Counted from the stretch's first letter, positions 19,133 through 30,768 are shown. The stretch is 64,000 nucleotides of DNA from JBCCXZ01 sp965228005 (GCA_965228005.1 CBDDGV010000003.1:1583480-1647479), one strand, 5' to 3'. Notes: generated by a model from the sequence alone, not told the origin. Numbers and translations are program-made.

Positions 19133-22100
19133 CTAGTTGATCTGAGGTGTGACGCCCAAGCGTCGCCGCCGTGCTGCGATCAGTCCGCCGATCCCCAACA
19201 GCGCGAGCGCGGTCGGCTCGGGGACCGCTGCGAACAGCGCCACGTCGTTGCCGTCGCCGCCGGCATAGGTAATGAAGACGTCGGCGCCGCCGAAGTTGCC
19301 GACCAGGCCGCCCTCGGCGAGCCCGTCGAAGGCCCCGGTCAAATCGCCGCCCACGTCGATGATCTCGAAGACCTGGTTCAGGCCGGGGGTGAATCCGTCT
19401 AGCAGGGCGAGATCGAGCCGGCCGTTGAGGATCAGGCTGTCGAAGACCGTCACAACGTCGTGCTCGACGCCCGGGAGCAGCCCGGCGAGCTCGACGAGCA
19501 GCGAGGCGTTGTCGCCGAACTGCAGGTCCCCGCCGAACGCGGTGACGCCGGGGCTGAAGCCCGGTTTCAGGTCGCCCTCCAAGATGACCGTGCCGGTCCC
19601 GGTGTCGCCGTTGCCGCTGTATTCGCCGAAGTAGACGGTGAAACTATCGGCGTTGGTGCGGACCTCACCGTTGTTCTGGAGATCGTCGAAGAAGGTGGTG
19701 GTCCCGCCAGAGGACGAGATGACGCCGTTGTTCGTCACGTCGCCGATCACTCGTGTGGTGGCGGTAAAGGCCATGACGCCGTCGTTGGTGACGCCGCCCT
19801 CGGCTCGCAGACCCCCGTCGCCGATCACCAGGCCGCTAGCCTGGTTGGTGAAGCCCTGCGTGAACTGGACCTGCCCCCCGGCGAGCGTCACCTGCCCGGC
19901 GTTCACGGTGGCCGGCCCGTTAAGCCGCATCCGCTCTCCGGTGATCACTTCAATCTCGCCGGTTGTGTCGTTGAACAGCCCGGGTTCGAGGCTGCCCGCG
20001 CCGAACAAGTATCCCTGGTTGGTGACCACGCCGATCACCACCTCCGACACGTCGACGGCCGGCGGAAAAATGCCGGCCGGAGGGACTGCGCTGATGGTTG
20101 AAACCTCGTTGGAGCCAGTGAGGGCAACGCCGTCGACGGCGCCTGCTAGCGATCCGGACACGGCATTCATCGCGGTGTAGTCTTCCAGACTCATGCGGCC
20201 AAACTCGAACCGCCCGCCGTCGAGGTTCACGATGCCACCTGGACCGATGTCGGTGGCTCCGCCGACCGTCACCAGGGCGCCGTTGGTGATGTTCAGCGTG
20301 CCATCACCGGCGACCCCATCGCGGTCAATCGAGGTTCCGATGTCGAGGTTGCCGGTAACTTCCCAAGTGGAACGGCTTCCAACTACGGCGCCGGTGACAG
20401 TCATCACCGCCCCTGTGACCCCGTTAGCATTACCGTCGGGAACGAAACCGATGTTGCCGCTAGCGCTGGTGACCTTCCCTCCCGCAGAGACCTCCATCGA
20501 GGGCCCAAACGAGTTATTGTCGACGAGATTGAGTGCGCCACGGGTCGTCCACGTTGAAGGGAAGCCAAACGGACTCGTGCCCGTCACTCTCACTATGCTG
20601 TCTATACCCTGTGTGTTGTCTCCTGCGAACGTGGAGTCTTGATTCGTGACGAGACCACCAGCCGAGATCGTCATCGCGCCAGGACCGCGTCCGCCGATCA
20701 GGACGTTTCCATCCACTGCCCAAGTCGAGGGGTTGCTGGCGCCATCCGTCCCGGTCACCGTCACCAAGCCAGCCGATCCGCTGGACCCCCCGAGATCGGC
20801 AAAGCGGCTCGTGGCGATGGCGCCCCCTTCGACGCGCAGTGATCCCGTTTCGTTTCTTGTGGACCCCAGAGTCAGTCCACCGGGGGCGACAAATCGTGAG
20901 GGGTTGCCATTGGCATCGACACCGCTGACGAGGACTGCACCGTCGACATCCCCGCCGCCGATTTGCTGACGCATTGCGATAGTTACTTGGGCGCCCGAGC
21001 GGATGTTCAACGTCCCCGTTAAGTCACGGTCATCGGAATTGGTACTGTCGTCAAAGAAATCAACGACGAGATTCGATCCCGATTCGATGTTAAGCGTCGA
21101 TTCGTCGGCGAACGTCTCGTTCGGCAGTGTGATCTGAGCATTGTTAAGGGCGGTAAACGTGCGTCCGGCGCCAAGGCGGAACACGCCTTGAGCGCCGCCA
21201 TTGATTGTGCCGGCGTCAATGATCACGTCGCCGTTGGCGTGGAAGGTTCCGGCGCCAGTGACGCCCAAGTTGAGCGTGCCGGTGGAATTGATCGTGGTGG
21301 TGCCGTCCACGGTGGCAGTGCCGCCGGTGATGCTGAGTTCGCCGACTCCGGCCTCGCCGATGGTGAGGTTGCCGGAGTTGACCCACGCCGAGGCGGCGCC
21401 GTCGATCGACACCCGCCCGTTGCCGCCCGCGAAATTGCCGATGGTGGTCGTCGCACTGTTCACCTGACCGGCGTCTTCAATAGCAAGCGTCCCTTGCGCG
21501 GCGTTGCCGATGAACAGTTCGCCGGTGTTGGTCCACAGCGACCCGACGCCGGTCACCGTCGCCCGGCCTACCGAGCCCGGGAAGTTACCGACCGTGCCGG
21601 TGAGGCTCGTGGCCCGACCGCCCGACGCGATGTTCAGCGTCCCGTCACCGCGGTCGCCGATGGTGAGAAGGTTGCTTGTGGACAGGTGGCTGGGGGTCTT
21701 GGCCCCGTCGGTCCCGGAGACCGTAACCACGCCGGTCGCCCCGGCGTCGCTGGCGAGGAACAAGCTGGCGCTGCTGAGCTGCCCGCCCGCGGTCACCGAC
21801 AGGGTCCCCTGACCGAGCCAAGCGGGGAACAAATCGCCAACCGCGGTGAACGATCCGCCAGCCTGGTTGAACGCGGCCGGATCGACGCCTGAGCCGGACG
21901 TGCCGTACTTGAACGACCCCACGACGCTCGTGCCGGTCGGCGAAGCGCCGGTGAACGACAAGGCGTTGGACGCTCCCACGAGGTCCACCGCCCAACGGCC
22001 GGATGGGTTGCTTCCAACCTCGGCAAGGTTGAGCCGGTAGTCACCACTTGGCAGCGGGTCGGGGTTCAGCGGAGTGCTGTTAATGAGCCCCGGCGGCACA

Positions 22101-22453
22101 ACGCCCGGCCACGAAAGCAGCGAGTCGCCGTCGCTAGGATTACTGGGGTTGAAATTGTCGTTGATGCCTCGCGAGGCGTTTGAACTGTCGAGCAATTGGA
22201 GAACCGAGTCGATACCAAGCGAAAAGACGGGCGAGCCCGCTGCGTTCGTTCCGCCATTGTTGGCGAAGGTCTCGAACCGCAGCACCTCGGAACTCGAGAC
22301 GTCCCTGGAGAGGTTGATCAGGAAATCGTGCTGACCGCCGGCGGCGCCGAGATTGCCTTCGAGCGAGTAGAAGGCGGTCTGGCCAAGGGTGGGCTGGTTT
22401 CCAGCTAGAGCGGCGGCTAAAGCCAGCGACACGGTTAGCAGTTGGGCTTTCAC
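19133..22453 (-). CDS. T5SS/PEP-CTERM-associated repeat surface protein
   Basis: A 1106-residue exported protein. GTG 22453 is the start: AAGAGGAG lies 8 bases upstream and a signal peptide VKAQLLTVSLALAAALAG follows at once. After a beta-rich N-terminal domain it carries many imperfect repeats of the type LTIGDRGDGTLNIASGG or VLIGGRGPGAMTISAGG, characteristic of the T5SS/PEP-CTERM-associated repeat, predicted to form a beta-helix. The C-terminus has a FDSLILNGRLDLALLDGF segment common in autotransporter-like proteins, then VPEPTALALLGIGGLIAARRRR, a PEP-CTERM anchor. Likely a long surface stalk or adhesin. An AraC-type regulator is divergent from it. Confidence 0.87.
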   Translation of the reverse strand: MKAQLLTVSLALAAALAGNQPTLGQTAFYSLEGNLGAAGGQHDFLINLSRDVSSSEVLRFETFANNGGTNAAGSPVFSLGIDSVLQLLDSSNASRGINDNFNPSNPSDGDSLLSWPGVVPPGLINSTPLNPDPLPSGDYRLNLAEVGSNPSGRWAVDLVGASNALSFTGASPTGTSVVGSFKYGTSGSGVDPAAFNQAGGSFTAVGDLFPAWLGQGTLSVTAGGQLSSASLFLASDAGATGVVTVSGTDGAKTPSHLSTSNLLTIGDRGDGTLNIASGGRATSLTGTVGNFPGSVGRATVTGVGSLWTNTGELFIGNAAQGTLAIEDAGQVNSATTTIGNFAGGNGRVSIDGAASAWVNSGNLTIGEAGVGELSITGGTATVDGTTTINSTGTLNLGVTGAGTFHANGDVIIDAGTINGGAQGVFRLGAGRTFTALNNAQITLPNETFADESTLNIESGSNLVVDFFDDSTNSDDRDLTGTLNIRSGAQVTIAMRQQIGGGDVDGAVLVSGVDANGNPSRFVAPGGLTLGSTRNETGSLRVEGGAIATSRFADLGGSSGSAGLVTVTGTDGASNPSTWAVDGNVLIGGRGPGAMTISAGGLVTNQDSTFAGDNTQGIDSIVRVTGTSPFGFPSTWTTRGALNLVDNNSFGPSMEVSAGGKVTSASGNIGFVPDGNANGVTGAVMTVTGAVVGSRSTWEVTGNLDIGTSIDRDGVAGDGTLNITNGALVTVGGATDIGPGGIVNLDGGRFEFGRMSLEDYTAMNAVSGSLAGAVDGVALTGSNEVSTISAVPPAGIFPPAVDVSEVVIGVVTNQGYLFGAGSLEPGLFNDTTGEIEVITGERMRLNGPATVNAGQVTLAGGQVQFTQGFTNQASGLVIGDGGLRAEGGVTNDGVMAFTATTRVIGDVTNNGVISSSGGTTTFFDDLQNNGEVRTNADSFTVYFGEYSGNGDTGTGTVILEGDLKPGFSPGVTAFGGDLQFGDNASLLVELAGLLPGVEHDVVTVFDSLILNGRLDLALLDGFTPGLNQVFEIIDVGGDLTGAFDGLAEGGLVGNFGGADVFITYAGGDGNDVALFAAVPEPTALALLGIGGLIAARRRRLGVTPQIN

Positions 22454-22811
22454 CGGTGGTTCTCCTCTTGATGCACTTCGATGCGGGGCCGCGGCCATAA
22501 GCGGCCATCGCGGCCAGGGCGGTTGCTCTGCTTCGCCCTCGGCTCTGGCGAGGCCCGCTCGCTGCCCGTCATCAGGTCAAAGCAGAGCGGCGACCGGTAC
22601 CGCGGGGAGCGGTCGTTGCCAAGAACGCCTAACAACGCGCGGCGCAGACAGCCCCGCATCCGTTGCCGTGTGCGCTCGCACAGCCCACACGGTTAGGTAT
22701 GGTAGAAGCGGCCTCAGGGGCCGTCATTGCACTTCTGTCTCAACCTCGGGAACATCTTCCCTCCGACCGTCCAATGGGCAACACTACCTGCCACCGCTAT
22801 TGAGGCAGCCT
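22454..22811. other. Divergent intergenic region between repeat-protein gene and araC-type gene
   Basis: 358 bp with no gene. It contains an inverted repeat GCTCTGCTT (about 22526-22534) and AAGCAGAGC (about 22576-22584), a possible regulator site or stem. TAGGTATGGT near 22695 is a weak -10-like sequence. The arrangement is the usual one for a regulator controlling its divergent neighbour, but nothing in the sequence proves it. Confidence 0.4.
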
Positions 22812-23873
22812 GTGCTGAACCGTCCGTCAGACAGCCCCGGGACCGATCCTTCGCCGAAGCTGGTCGAGGTAGTCGACGCGACTCCTAGCGACGCATCGAA
22901 GTTCGATTACTGGAGGGCAGTCGGCAGCCCTCTGTTCGATGTCCTGCCGCGTGCCCCGGTCCGACAGTTTCGGTTCGAGTCCAAGTTCGCCAGGATCGAC
23001 GGGTTGATCTTCGGTCAGCAGGCCTTCTCCGCCTCCAGGTACGTGCGGAGCGACCGACTCGCCCGGACCGGTGAGACCGACGTCGTCAACCTGCACCTGC
23101 CGCTCATCGGCCAAGAGCGCGGCGTGCATGCCGGGGACGAGGTGCTGCTTTCGCCGGACCGCGTGACCCTCAGTGACTGGGCCCACCCCTTCGAAACGTC
23201 TGCGGACGACACCGAGAAGCTAGGCGTGATCGTTCCGCGTGAGCTGCTCGACGACATGGATTGGATTCACGAGGGCGCCCCCACCCTCGAATGGCCCCTC
23301 GCCAGCAACCCCGGTCGCGCTGTGGCACGCCACTGGCTCGAGACCTGGCGGCGCCTTCCCGGCACGACCGAGCAAGAGGCGTCCGAAGCCGCTGCCAACC
23401 TGATCGAGCTGATCAACGGACTGGTCTACGACCTGCGCACGGGCCGAGTGCAAAAGACGCCCCGCTGCAGCGGCGAGTCGGAGCTCTCGTCGATGATCCG
23501 GTTTATCGAAGAGAATCTACACAGACCGGCCTTCGGACCCGATGACGTGGCCAACGCCTTCCGCTGCTCTCGAGCGACTCTCTACCGACACTTCAGCGTC
23601 CCGGGGGGCGTCAAAGGGTACATCCAAGACTTGCGGCTTGCTGGTTGCCACAGGGACCTCTCTTCCAAGTGGGTCCCTTCCCATCGTGTTTACAAAATCA
23701 GCCAGCGATGGGGATTCCACAACCAGCCGTACTTCCATCGCATCTTCAAAGAACGTTATGGAAAAAGCCCGCTAGAAGTGGTTCGCGACACCGAAATAGA
23801 GAGGATGATCTTGAAGGAAAAGCACTTCGAGGAATCGCGGACGATTCAGCAGCTCCACCAATGGCTCGTGTGA
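22812..23873 (+). CDS. AraC-family transcriptional regulator
   Basis: A 353-residue regulator. The N-terminal part (about residues 30-220) looks like the AraC-binding-like sensing domain, with VNLHLPLIGQERGVHAG and the VTLSDWAHPFETSA segment. The C-terminal 100 residues form the double helix-turn-helix: FGPDDVANAFRCSRATLYRH for the first and SQRWGFHNQPYFHRIFKERY then GKSPLEV for the second. The start is set at GTG 22812 with GAGG just upstream; no good ATG exists nearby in frame. The effector is unknown. It is divergent from the T5SS/PEP-CTERM repeat gene, its most obvious candidate target. It ends 204 bp before the convergent methyltransferase stop. Confidence 0.83.
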   Translation: MLNRPSDSPGTDPSPKLVEVVDATPSDASKFDYWRAVGSPLFDVLPRAPVRQFRFESKFARIDGLIFGQQAFSASRYVRSDRLARTGETDVVNLHLPLIGQERGVHAGDEVLLSPDRVTLSDWAHPFETSADDTEKLGVIVPRELLDDMDWIHEGAPTLEWPLASNPGRAVARHWLETWRRLPGTTEQEASEAAANLIELINGLVYDLRTGRVQKTPRCSGESELSSMIRFIEENLHRPAFGPDDVANAFRCSRATLYRHFSVPGGVKGYIQDLRLAGCHRDLSSKWVPSHRVYKISQRWGFHNQPYFHRIFKERYGKSPLEVVRDTEIERMILKEKHFEESRTIQQLHQWLV

Positions 23874-24077
23874 TCTGACCAGAGGGCATGGCCAAGAGCG
23901 ATCTGTTAGGGCCGGTCTGCGTCGGTGTTGCTCACCTCCGCGGCCAAACCAGCGTCATCTTCACGGCCCGACGCCAGCTTCCATGCTGACACGAACTGCG
24001 AAAACGTGTCCCACATTCGCCGCTCGTGAGTTACCCGTTCCCAGCCGCTTTAGAAAGCTCGGAGCCCGCCTAGGCTC

Positions 24078-25049
24078 CTACGACTTCGTCGCAACGGTTA
24101 CCGAAAGTCCCAGCCCGCGGCAGGCGAGGTGCGCCAGCCGCACCGGCAACCGATCAAGCCGGTCTTCGCACGCCTGCTTGAGAGCGCGGAGCCCGTCGCC
24201 CGCCAGCAGCATCCGCCGTTTGGTCACCACCAGCGGCGTCGCCACCCGCGAGAACCCGGCCGAACGCAGCAGTTGGGCCACCTCGGCCAGGCGGTACTCC
24301 TTGAGGTGCAGCCCCCGGGCCTCGGTCCGCGGCGGACAGAAGTCGCCCGTCACGTCCGAAGGACGCAGCAGCCAGTGCGGCGTGATCGTCACCAGCGACC
24401 CGCCCTCGGGGAGCATCCGCCAGACGGCCCGGGCGTAGTCGCCGGCCTCGTCGGGCGCCAGGTGCTCCAGCACGTCGTTCCAATAGACGAGCGTCGGCCT
24501 CGGGTCGAGCGACTCCGGCTCCACGTCCCGCAGGTCGCCCAGCAGCAGCCGCGGGGCGTGTTGCTCGCCGAGCTGCGCGACGCACTGCTCGCGCATCGTG
24601 GCGGAGACCTCGATGCCGGCGACGTCGAAGCCGTGGCCACGCACTTCCTGCAACAGGGCGCCGCAGCCGTAGCCGATCTCGAACAGCGTCGGCCGGTCGA
24701 CGCCCGACTCGAACTGCCGCGCAAGCAGGCGGACCACCAGGTCGGCGTAGCGTCGGTCGAAGCCCATTACCAGCGGCTCGCCGGAACGCTCCTGCTGGGC
24801 GGCCAGGATGCCGCACACCGTGTCGTAGGCCTGCGCGACGACGGCCGACCGCTCGGGCGACCGGGCCGGGGCTCCCAAGATCGCCGCCGCGAACTGCTGT
24901 TCCTGCTCCCACTGCAACTGCTCGAGCCGCTCGCGCCCCATCCCGGCGAGGTCCAGCGACGAACCGTCCGCCAGGACGACCGTGTTCTCGTGCGTATCGC
25001 CTTCCGGTCCGTTCGGCGCGTCGGTTACTTCGGCTTCGGCGGTCAACAT
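24078..25049 (-). CDS. Class I SAM-dependent methyltransferase
   Basis: A 323-residue protein. The methyltransferase core begins with LFEIGYGCGALLQEVRGHGF (SAM motif I), then AGIEVSATMREQCV, LLLGDLRDVEP and VYWNDVLEHL (UbiE/UbiG-like motifs) and PEGGSLVTITPH. About 120 residues precede the core. The substrate cannot be inferred; the overall style fits O- or C-methylation of a small molecule or lipid-like compound. The start at 25049 avoids an upstream segment that runs through the terminator of the neighbouring gene. Confidence 0.82.
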   Translation of the reverse strand: MLTAEAEVTDAPNGPEGDTHENTVVLADGSSLDLAGMGRERLEQLQWEQEQQFAAAILGAPARSPERSAVVAQAYDTVCGILAAQQERSGEPLVMGFDRRYADLVVRLLARQFESGVDRPTLFEIGYGCGALLQEVRGHGFDVAGIEVSATMREQCVAQLGEQHAPRLLLGDLRDVEPESLDPRPTLVYWNDVLEHLAPDEAGDYARAVWRMLPEGGSLVTITPHWLLRPSDVTGDFCPPRTEARGLHLKEYRLAEVAQLLRSAGFSRVATPLVVTKRRMLLAGDGLRALKQACEDRLDRLPVRLAHLACRGLGLSVTVATKS

Positions 25050-25147
25050 GGTCCCAGTTCCCGGGGCGGAGGGTTCCCCAAATTCTAGTGCGCTGCCGGG
25101 GCCGCAGCGGCGCGGGTCGTCCGGGTCGGGCCGGATGTGTGGGCACG

Positions 25148-25181
25148 AAAAAAGCCGCCGCCCCCCAAGGGAGACGACGGC
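25148..25181 (-). terminator. Rho-independent terminator of the spondin-like PEP-CTERM gene
   Basis: Read on the minus strand, GCCGTCGTCTCC pairs with GGGGGCGGCGGC (12 pairs including G-U), and the loop is followed by TTTTTT at 25153-25148. It lies 38 bp beyond the stop at 25219 and separates that gene from the methyltransferase. Confidence 0.88.
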
Positions 25182-25218
25182 CACACGAGACGAACCTTCC
25201 GTTGTTCCAGTCGTGAAC

Positions 25219-26058
25219 CTACCGGCGACGGCGGCTCGCCAGACCGAGCACGCCCAGGCCGGAGAGCAGCAGCGTGCCCGGCTCGGGCACCTGCTCGATC
25301 GTGATCCGCGCGAACGGCACGGAGAACGCTACCGGGTCGGTGCCGTCGCCGATCGTGCCGGCCGGTGTGGCCGTGCCCTCGAACAGGCTCAGCCCCGCGT
25401 GCAGCCCGACCGTTCCGCCCTCGTCGGTCTCGATCGCCGGCATGAAGTCCTCGGCCGAGAACGCCGCCCCGGCGCCGTTGTTCACTTCCGTGCCCGAGTC
25501 GTAGATGTTCGCGCCGGTGATAACGATCGGCGCGGGCGCCAGGAAGTTGCCCGCCGCGTCGAACACCTGCACCGCCAGCGGGTTGCCGTTGCCGATGAAG
25601 GCGTCGTTCGATGGGATGACCATCGACGCGAAGCTGAAGTACTGGTACGCCGCGGGGTTGATGATCTCCACCGTCCCCGAGGCGGTGTTGCCCGCGTCGA
25701 TCAGCGGCGGCTGCATCCCCACCGAGCCGAAGCCGGCCGGGTCGGTCACAACGCCCTGCACCCGGCCCGGTCCCGCGAAGAGGCTGAACAGGTCGTTGCC
25801 GTCCATGCCGTCCATGTCGTCGATCACGCCGTCTTCGGCGATCAGCTCCAACGCCGCCGAGGCGGGCTCGCCCGGGTTGAACAGGTCGAAGCTGCCGTCG
25901 TGCAGCCCAAACCACAGCGGCGTCAGGAAGAACCCGTCTGTCGGGCTCAGGTTCTCGATCGTCACGCGCAGCTGTTGCTGGGCGTGAGCCCGCTCGGCCT
26001 GCAGCGAGAACGAGAGTGCGGTCACAAGAGACAGCGAAAAAGCAATACAAGACTTCAT
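25219..26058 (-). CDS. Spondin-domain PEP-CTERM surface protein
   Basis: A 279-residue exported protein. A signal peptide (CIAFSLSLVTALSFSLQAERAHA) is followed by a spondin-like domain: VTIENLSPTDGFFLTPLWFG, LFNPGEPAS and LELIAEDG are the recognisable marks. The C-terminus VPEPGTLLLSGLGVLGLASRRRR is a PEP-CTERM anchor. Spondin domains are associated with extracellular matrix; a role in biofilm or surface structure is inferred. Start at ATG 26058, with GGGGAG about 10 bases upstream. Own terminator at 25148-25181. Confidence 0.88.
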   Translation of the reverse strand: MKSCIAFSLSLVTALSFSLQAERAHAQQQLRVTIENLSPTDGFFLTPLWFGLHDGSFDLFNPGEPASAALELIAEDGVIDDMDGMDGNDLFSLFAGPGRVQGVVTDPAGFGSVGMQPPLIDAGNTASGTVEIINPAAYQYFSFASMVIPSNDAFIGNGNPLAVQVFDAAGNFLAPAPIVITGANIYDSGTEVNNGAGAAFSAEDFMPAIETDEGGTVGLHAGLSLFEGTATPAGTIGDGTDPVAFSVPFARITIEQVPEPGTLLLSGLGVLGLASRRRR

Positions 26059-26528
26059 AAGTAGTGGACTCCCCAATCAGTTTTCGAAGGTGATGATCAA
26101 ACACGGAGCGGACACGGCTCGGGCCCCACGCCGGGGGCCTCGGAAGGTGCGTACCGCTAGCGCAACAGAGCCTCGCGAGAGGCGGGCGTTGGAGCCCCGG
26201 AGACGGAGACCGTGCCGGCAACGGTCGGGCCGAACGTGGGGCTCAGATACGTCTAGAGCTGCATTAGCGACGCGAACCGGAGAGAAAGAGCTGTGTCTGT
26301 TCCGTGTTGTGCGGTCCGGCTCGGTCTTGCCGCTGACGGTTGGCGTTCTTGCTCAACCCACAACGGCCGCAGTCTAGCCGCGTTCCGACCCCCCAACGGT
26401 GAACCTCGCCACACTCGGCGGGAGAAATCGGGCCGGTTCCCGCGCTACGGTGAGGTGGATTACAATCCGCGTCTGCCAGGCATTTCTTGTTACACCACCA
26501 GCCCGGCCCTCCGGCCGAGGGAAGCACT
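26059..26528. other. Divergent intergenic region (470 bp)
   Basis: No convincing gene. TACAAT at 26461-26466 is a good -10-like hexamer about 62 bases before the ilvD start, though the -35 region is not clear. GAGGGA just ahead of 26529 serves as ribosome binding site. I do not see a leucine/valine leader peptide or T-box-like structure. Confidence 0.4.
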
Positions 26529-28211
<1,683 letters not shown>

Positions 28212-28734
28212 CCTTCAAGCAGAGTGCTTGCAACCGATCCAGGCGTCACCAGCTCGGAAGAAACGTTTCTGGGCGTGCTGAGCCAACATTTCTTAGAAAA
28301 AAAATTCACGACGCCTTCGAAAAATCGTTACTAACATTGCTTGGATTTCAGTTCAAGCAACGAGAGATGACGCCGAGTTTGTAGGAGCGATTGGTTTCCT
28401 GCGGCACGCACGCGGCTGCAAAGTTCGCGTGTGAGTCCCGTGAGCTTGCTGACCGTATACGACTTGGCGGACTCGTAACCAATTGGCATATTCATGCCTC
28501 AGGGTTGGGTGGCTCTTCTCTGTTGCGACGAATCCGGTGAACGATTGACATGATCTTTCGCGCCGGTTCACGCACATAGCTCGTCTCGCTTCGCCCGATC
28601 CCGAGTGCAAGGGGGTGGTTCATGTGCGTTTAGCCAATCTCTGCTGCGCAGCTGGCGACGAGCTCCCGAACCTGCACTTGTAAAACATGGTTTTCAGCGG
28701 TCCTGCGTAACCGCGAGATTTGTGGTCTACCAAG
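28212..28734. other. Non-coding gap (about 520 bp), AT-rich in part
   Basis: No gene recognised. The segment 28280-28350 is unusually AT-rich for this window, with A-tracts. A perfect 12-base palindrome AGAAACGTTTCT lies at 28259-28270, just after ilvD. Short open stretches on both strands have no family features. A separate small gene begins at 28735. Confidence 0.4.
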
Positions 28735-28968
28735 ATGCTTACAAGAACGATGACGGAACCCACCCGAAAAGACGTCTTCGGCGATTGTGACCCCGGCGGA
28801 TGCCTGACCCCCGAAGTCCGGCAGATGCTGTTCCAGGCGTCGGAGATCGTCGGTGACGACCTTTTCGACGCGGAGAGGCCTCCGCAAGAGATCGTCGACT
28901 GGCTCAACGCCGCTTCCAGGCCGCAGCTCTGCGGTCTCCTCCTGGGGCTGCTGGCGCGGCTGAAATAG
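28735..28968 (+). CDS. Small hypothetical protein
   Basis: About 77 residues from ATG 28735; ATG 28750 is an alternative. The codon use (strong C/G third positions) is like neighbouring real genes. The sequence has LTPEVRQMLFQASEIVGDD and a hydrophobic helical end PQLCGLLLGLLARLK. It ends 96 bp before the S10 peptidase. Not recognised. Confidence 0.5.
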   Translation: MLTRTMTEPTRKDVFGDCDPGGCLTPEVRQMLFQASEIVGDDLFDAERPPQEIVDWLNAASRPQLCGLLLGLLARLK

Positions 28969-29064
28969 CCGACCCGGCGGCCTTGAGTTTGAGCTACACT
29001 TAGGGGCCCTGGGCCCCATTCTGAAGGGCCCGGCAGACCCTTCCCTCCCGCCCAGGCCTCCGCC

Positions 29065-30672
29065 ATGCCGCGCAACGCTCCCGCTCTCGTTCTGCTCCTC
29101 CTGGTAGCTGTTTCGTTCCCTTTGCACGTCCACGCCGAGGAAGAAGCCGCCAAGGCCGCGCCTCCGCAAGAATCGACCGAAGAAGCCGAGGAATCGCCTT
29201 CCAAGAAGCCGGATGATAACGAGGAGACCGAGAAGGTCACCCAGCACGCCGTCACAATCGACGGCGCCGAGGTCGCCTACACCGCCACCGCCCGTGAGAT
29301 GCTGATGAAGAACGACGCTGGCGACAAGAAGGCCCGCGTGTTCTTCATTGCCTACACGAGAGACGGCGTCGAAGACCCCACGACGCGCCCGATCACCTTC
29401 TGCTTCAACGGCGGCCCCGGCTCGTCGTCGGTGTGGCTGCACCTGGGCATGCTCGGCCCCCGCCGCGTGGTGGTGCCCAGCGACGCCCAGCCCGCCCGCC
29501 CGCCCCACGCGGTGGTCGACAACCCGTTCTCCTTGCTCGACCGCACCGACCTGGTGTTCATCGACCCGGTGAGCACCGGCTACAGCCGCCCCGCCAAGGA
29601 CGAAGACAAGAAGCAGTTCCACGGTTACCAGGAAGACCTGCGGAGCGTCGGCCAGTTCATCCACGACTACACCACCGAGTACGGCCGCTGGGCATCACCC
29701 AAGTTCGTGCTCGGCGAGAGCTACGGCGGCTTGCGCGCCGCCGGCCTCACCGGCACGCTCCAGAGCCGGTACAACATGTACCTCAACGGCGTGGTGCTCA
29801 TCTCGGCCGTTGTCGACTTCCAGACGCTCCGCTTCAGCCGCGACAACCACCTTCCGTACGCACTGTTTCTGCCGAGCTACACCGCCACCGCCTGGTACCA
29901 CAAGGCGTTGCCGGAAAACCTGCAGCGGCTGCCGCTGGAGAAGGTCGTCGAGCGGGCCGAGCGGTTCGCCCAGGACGAGTACCTGCCCGCCCTGCTCAAG
30001 GGCGACGCCCTCGGCAAGGAAGAACGTGCCAAGCTCGTCAAACGCATCGCCCGGCTCACCGGCCTCGACGCCGATTACGTCGACCGCTCCAACCTGCGGT
30101 TGATGATGTGGCGGTTCGGCAAAGAACTGCTCCGCGACCGCGAGCAGACCGTCGGCCGCTTCGACAGCCGCTACACCGGCGTCGACCGCGACCACGCCGG
30201 AGAGTCAACCGAGTACGACCCCAGCGGCGCCGCCCTGTTCGGCCCGTACACCTCGGCGATGAACGACTACCTCCACCGGGAGCTGGAGTACCGCAGCGAA
30301 CGCGTTTACGAGATCCTCACCCGCAACGTCCAGCCCTGGAGCTACGACGGGTTCGAGAACCGCTACGTGAACGCCTCCGAGACGCTCCGCAAGGCGATGA
30401 CCGCCAACCCCTACCTGAAGGTCTTCGCCGCCTGCGGGCACTACGATCTGGCCACGCCGCAATACGCCATGCGGTACACCCTCGACCACCTCGGCCTGCC
30501 CGAGCACCTGCGGGAGAACCTCACGGTGGAGTACTACGACGCCGGGCACATGATGTACGTCCACGAGCCGTCGCTGGAGAAGCTCCGCACCGACCTGCTG
30601 GCGTTCTACGAGTCGGCCCTGGACGAGGAACCGGCGGAGCCTGCGGAACAGGCCGAGGCGGCGGCCCAGTAG
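29065..30672 (+). CDS. Secreted serine carboxypeptidase-like peptidase (family S10)
   Basis: A 535-residue exported peptidase. A signal peptide (ALVLLLLVAVSFPLHVHA) and an acidic Glu/Lys-rich linker precede the alpha/beta-hydrolase domain. FCFNGGPGSSSVWLHLGMLG gives the oxyanion region. The catalytic triad is Ser219 in GESYGG, Asp461 in CGHYDLATP and His495 in DAGHMMYVHEPS. The family removes C-terminal amino acids, usually at acidic pH. The protein ends with a Glu/Ala-rich tail. It is probably periplasmic and used for peptide degradation. It appears monocistronic. Confidence 0.92.
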   Translation: MPRNAPALVLLLLVAVSFPLHVHAEEEAAKAAPPQESTEEAEESPSKKPDDNEETEKVTQHAVTIDGAEVAYTATAREMLMKNDAGDKKARVFFIAYTRDGVEDPTTRPITFCFNGGPGSSSVWLHLGMLGPRRVVVPSDAQPARPPHAVVDNPFSLLDRTDLVFIDPVSTGYSRPAKDEDKKQFHGYQEDLRSVGQFIHDYTTEYGRWASPKFVLGESYGGLRAAGLTGTLQSRYNMYLNGVVLISAVVDFQTLRFSRDNHLPYALFLPSYTATAWYHKALPENLQRLPLEKVVERAERFAQDEYLPALLKGDALGKEERAKLVKRIARLTGLDADYVDRSNLRLMMWRFGKELLRDREQTVGRFDSRYTGVDRDHAGESTEYDPSGAALFGPYTSAMNDYLHRELEYRSERVYEILTRNVQPWSYDGFENRYVNASETLRKAMTANPYLKVFAACGHYDLATPQYAMRYTLDHLGLPEHLRENLTVEYYDAGHMMYVHEPSLEKLRTDLLAFYESALDEEPAEPAEQAEAAAQ

Positions 30673-30704
30673 CGGCGGGCGTTGCGCCCCCGGCGGGCCT
30701 TCGG

Positions 30705-30732
30705 TTGGCAGTGACTACCGCGGCGCTATAAT
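30705..30732 (+). promoter_or_regulatory. Sigma-70-type promoter of the ChlI-like AAA gene
   Basis: TTGGCA at 30705-30710 and consensus TATAAT at 30727-30732 with 16 bases between, 37 bases ahead of the ATG at 30769. Confidence 0.75.
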
Positions 30733-30768
30733 CGCCGTGCAGTCACCCTAGCCCGCCGCGAGTCTGCC

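Noticed and set aside
26059..26528. Amino-acid attenuator or T-box ahead of ilvD
   Set aside because: No leader peptide with branched-chain codons, no T-box sequence and no terminator-antiterminator pair found.
28259..28270. Palindrome AGAAACGTTTCT as operator
   Set aside because: Perfect but single; it lies after ilvD with no regulator nearby, so a regulatory role has no support.
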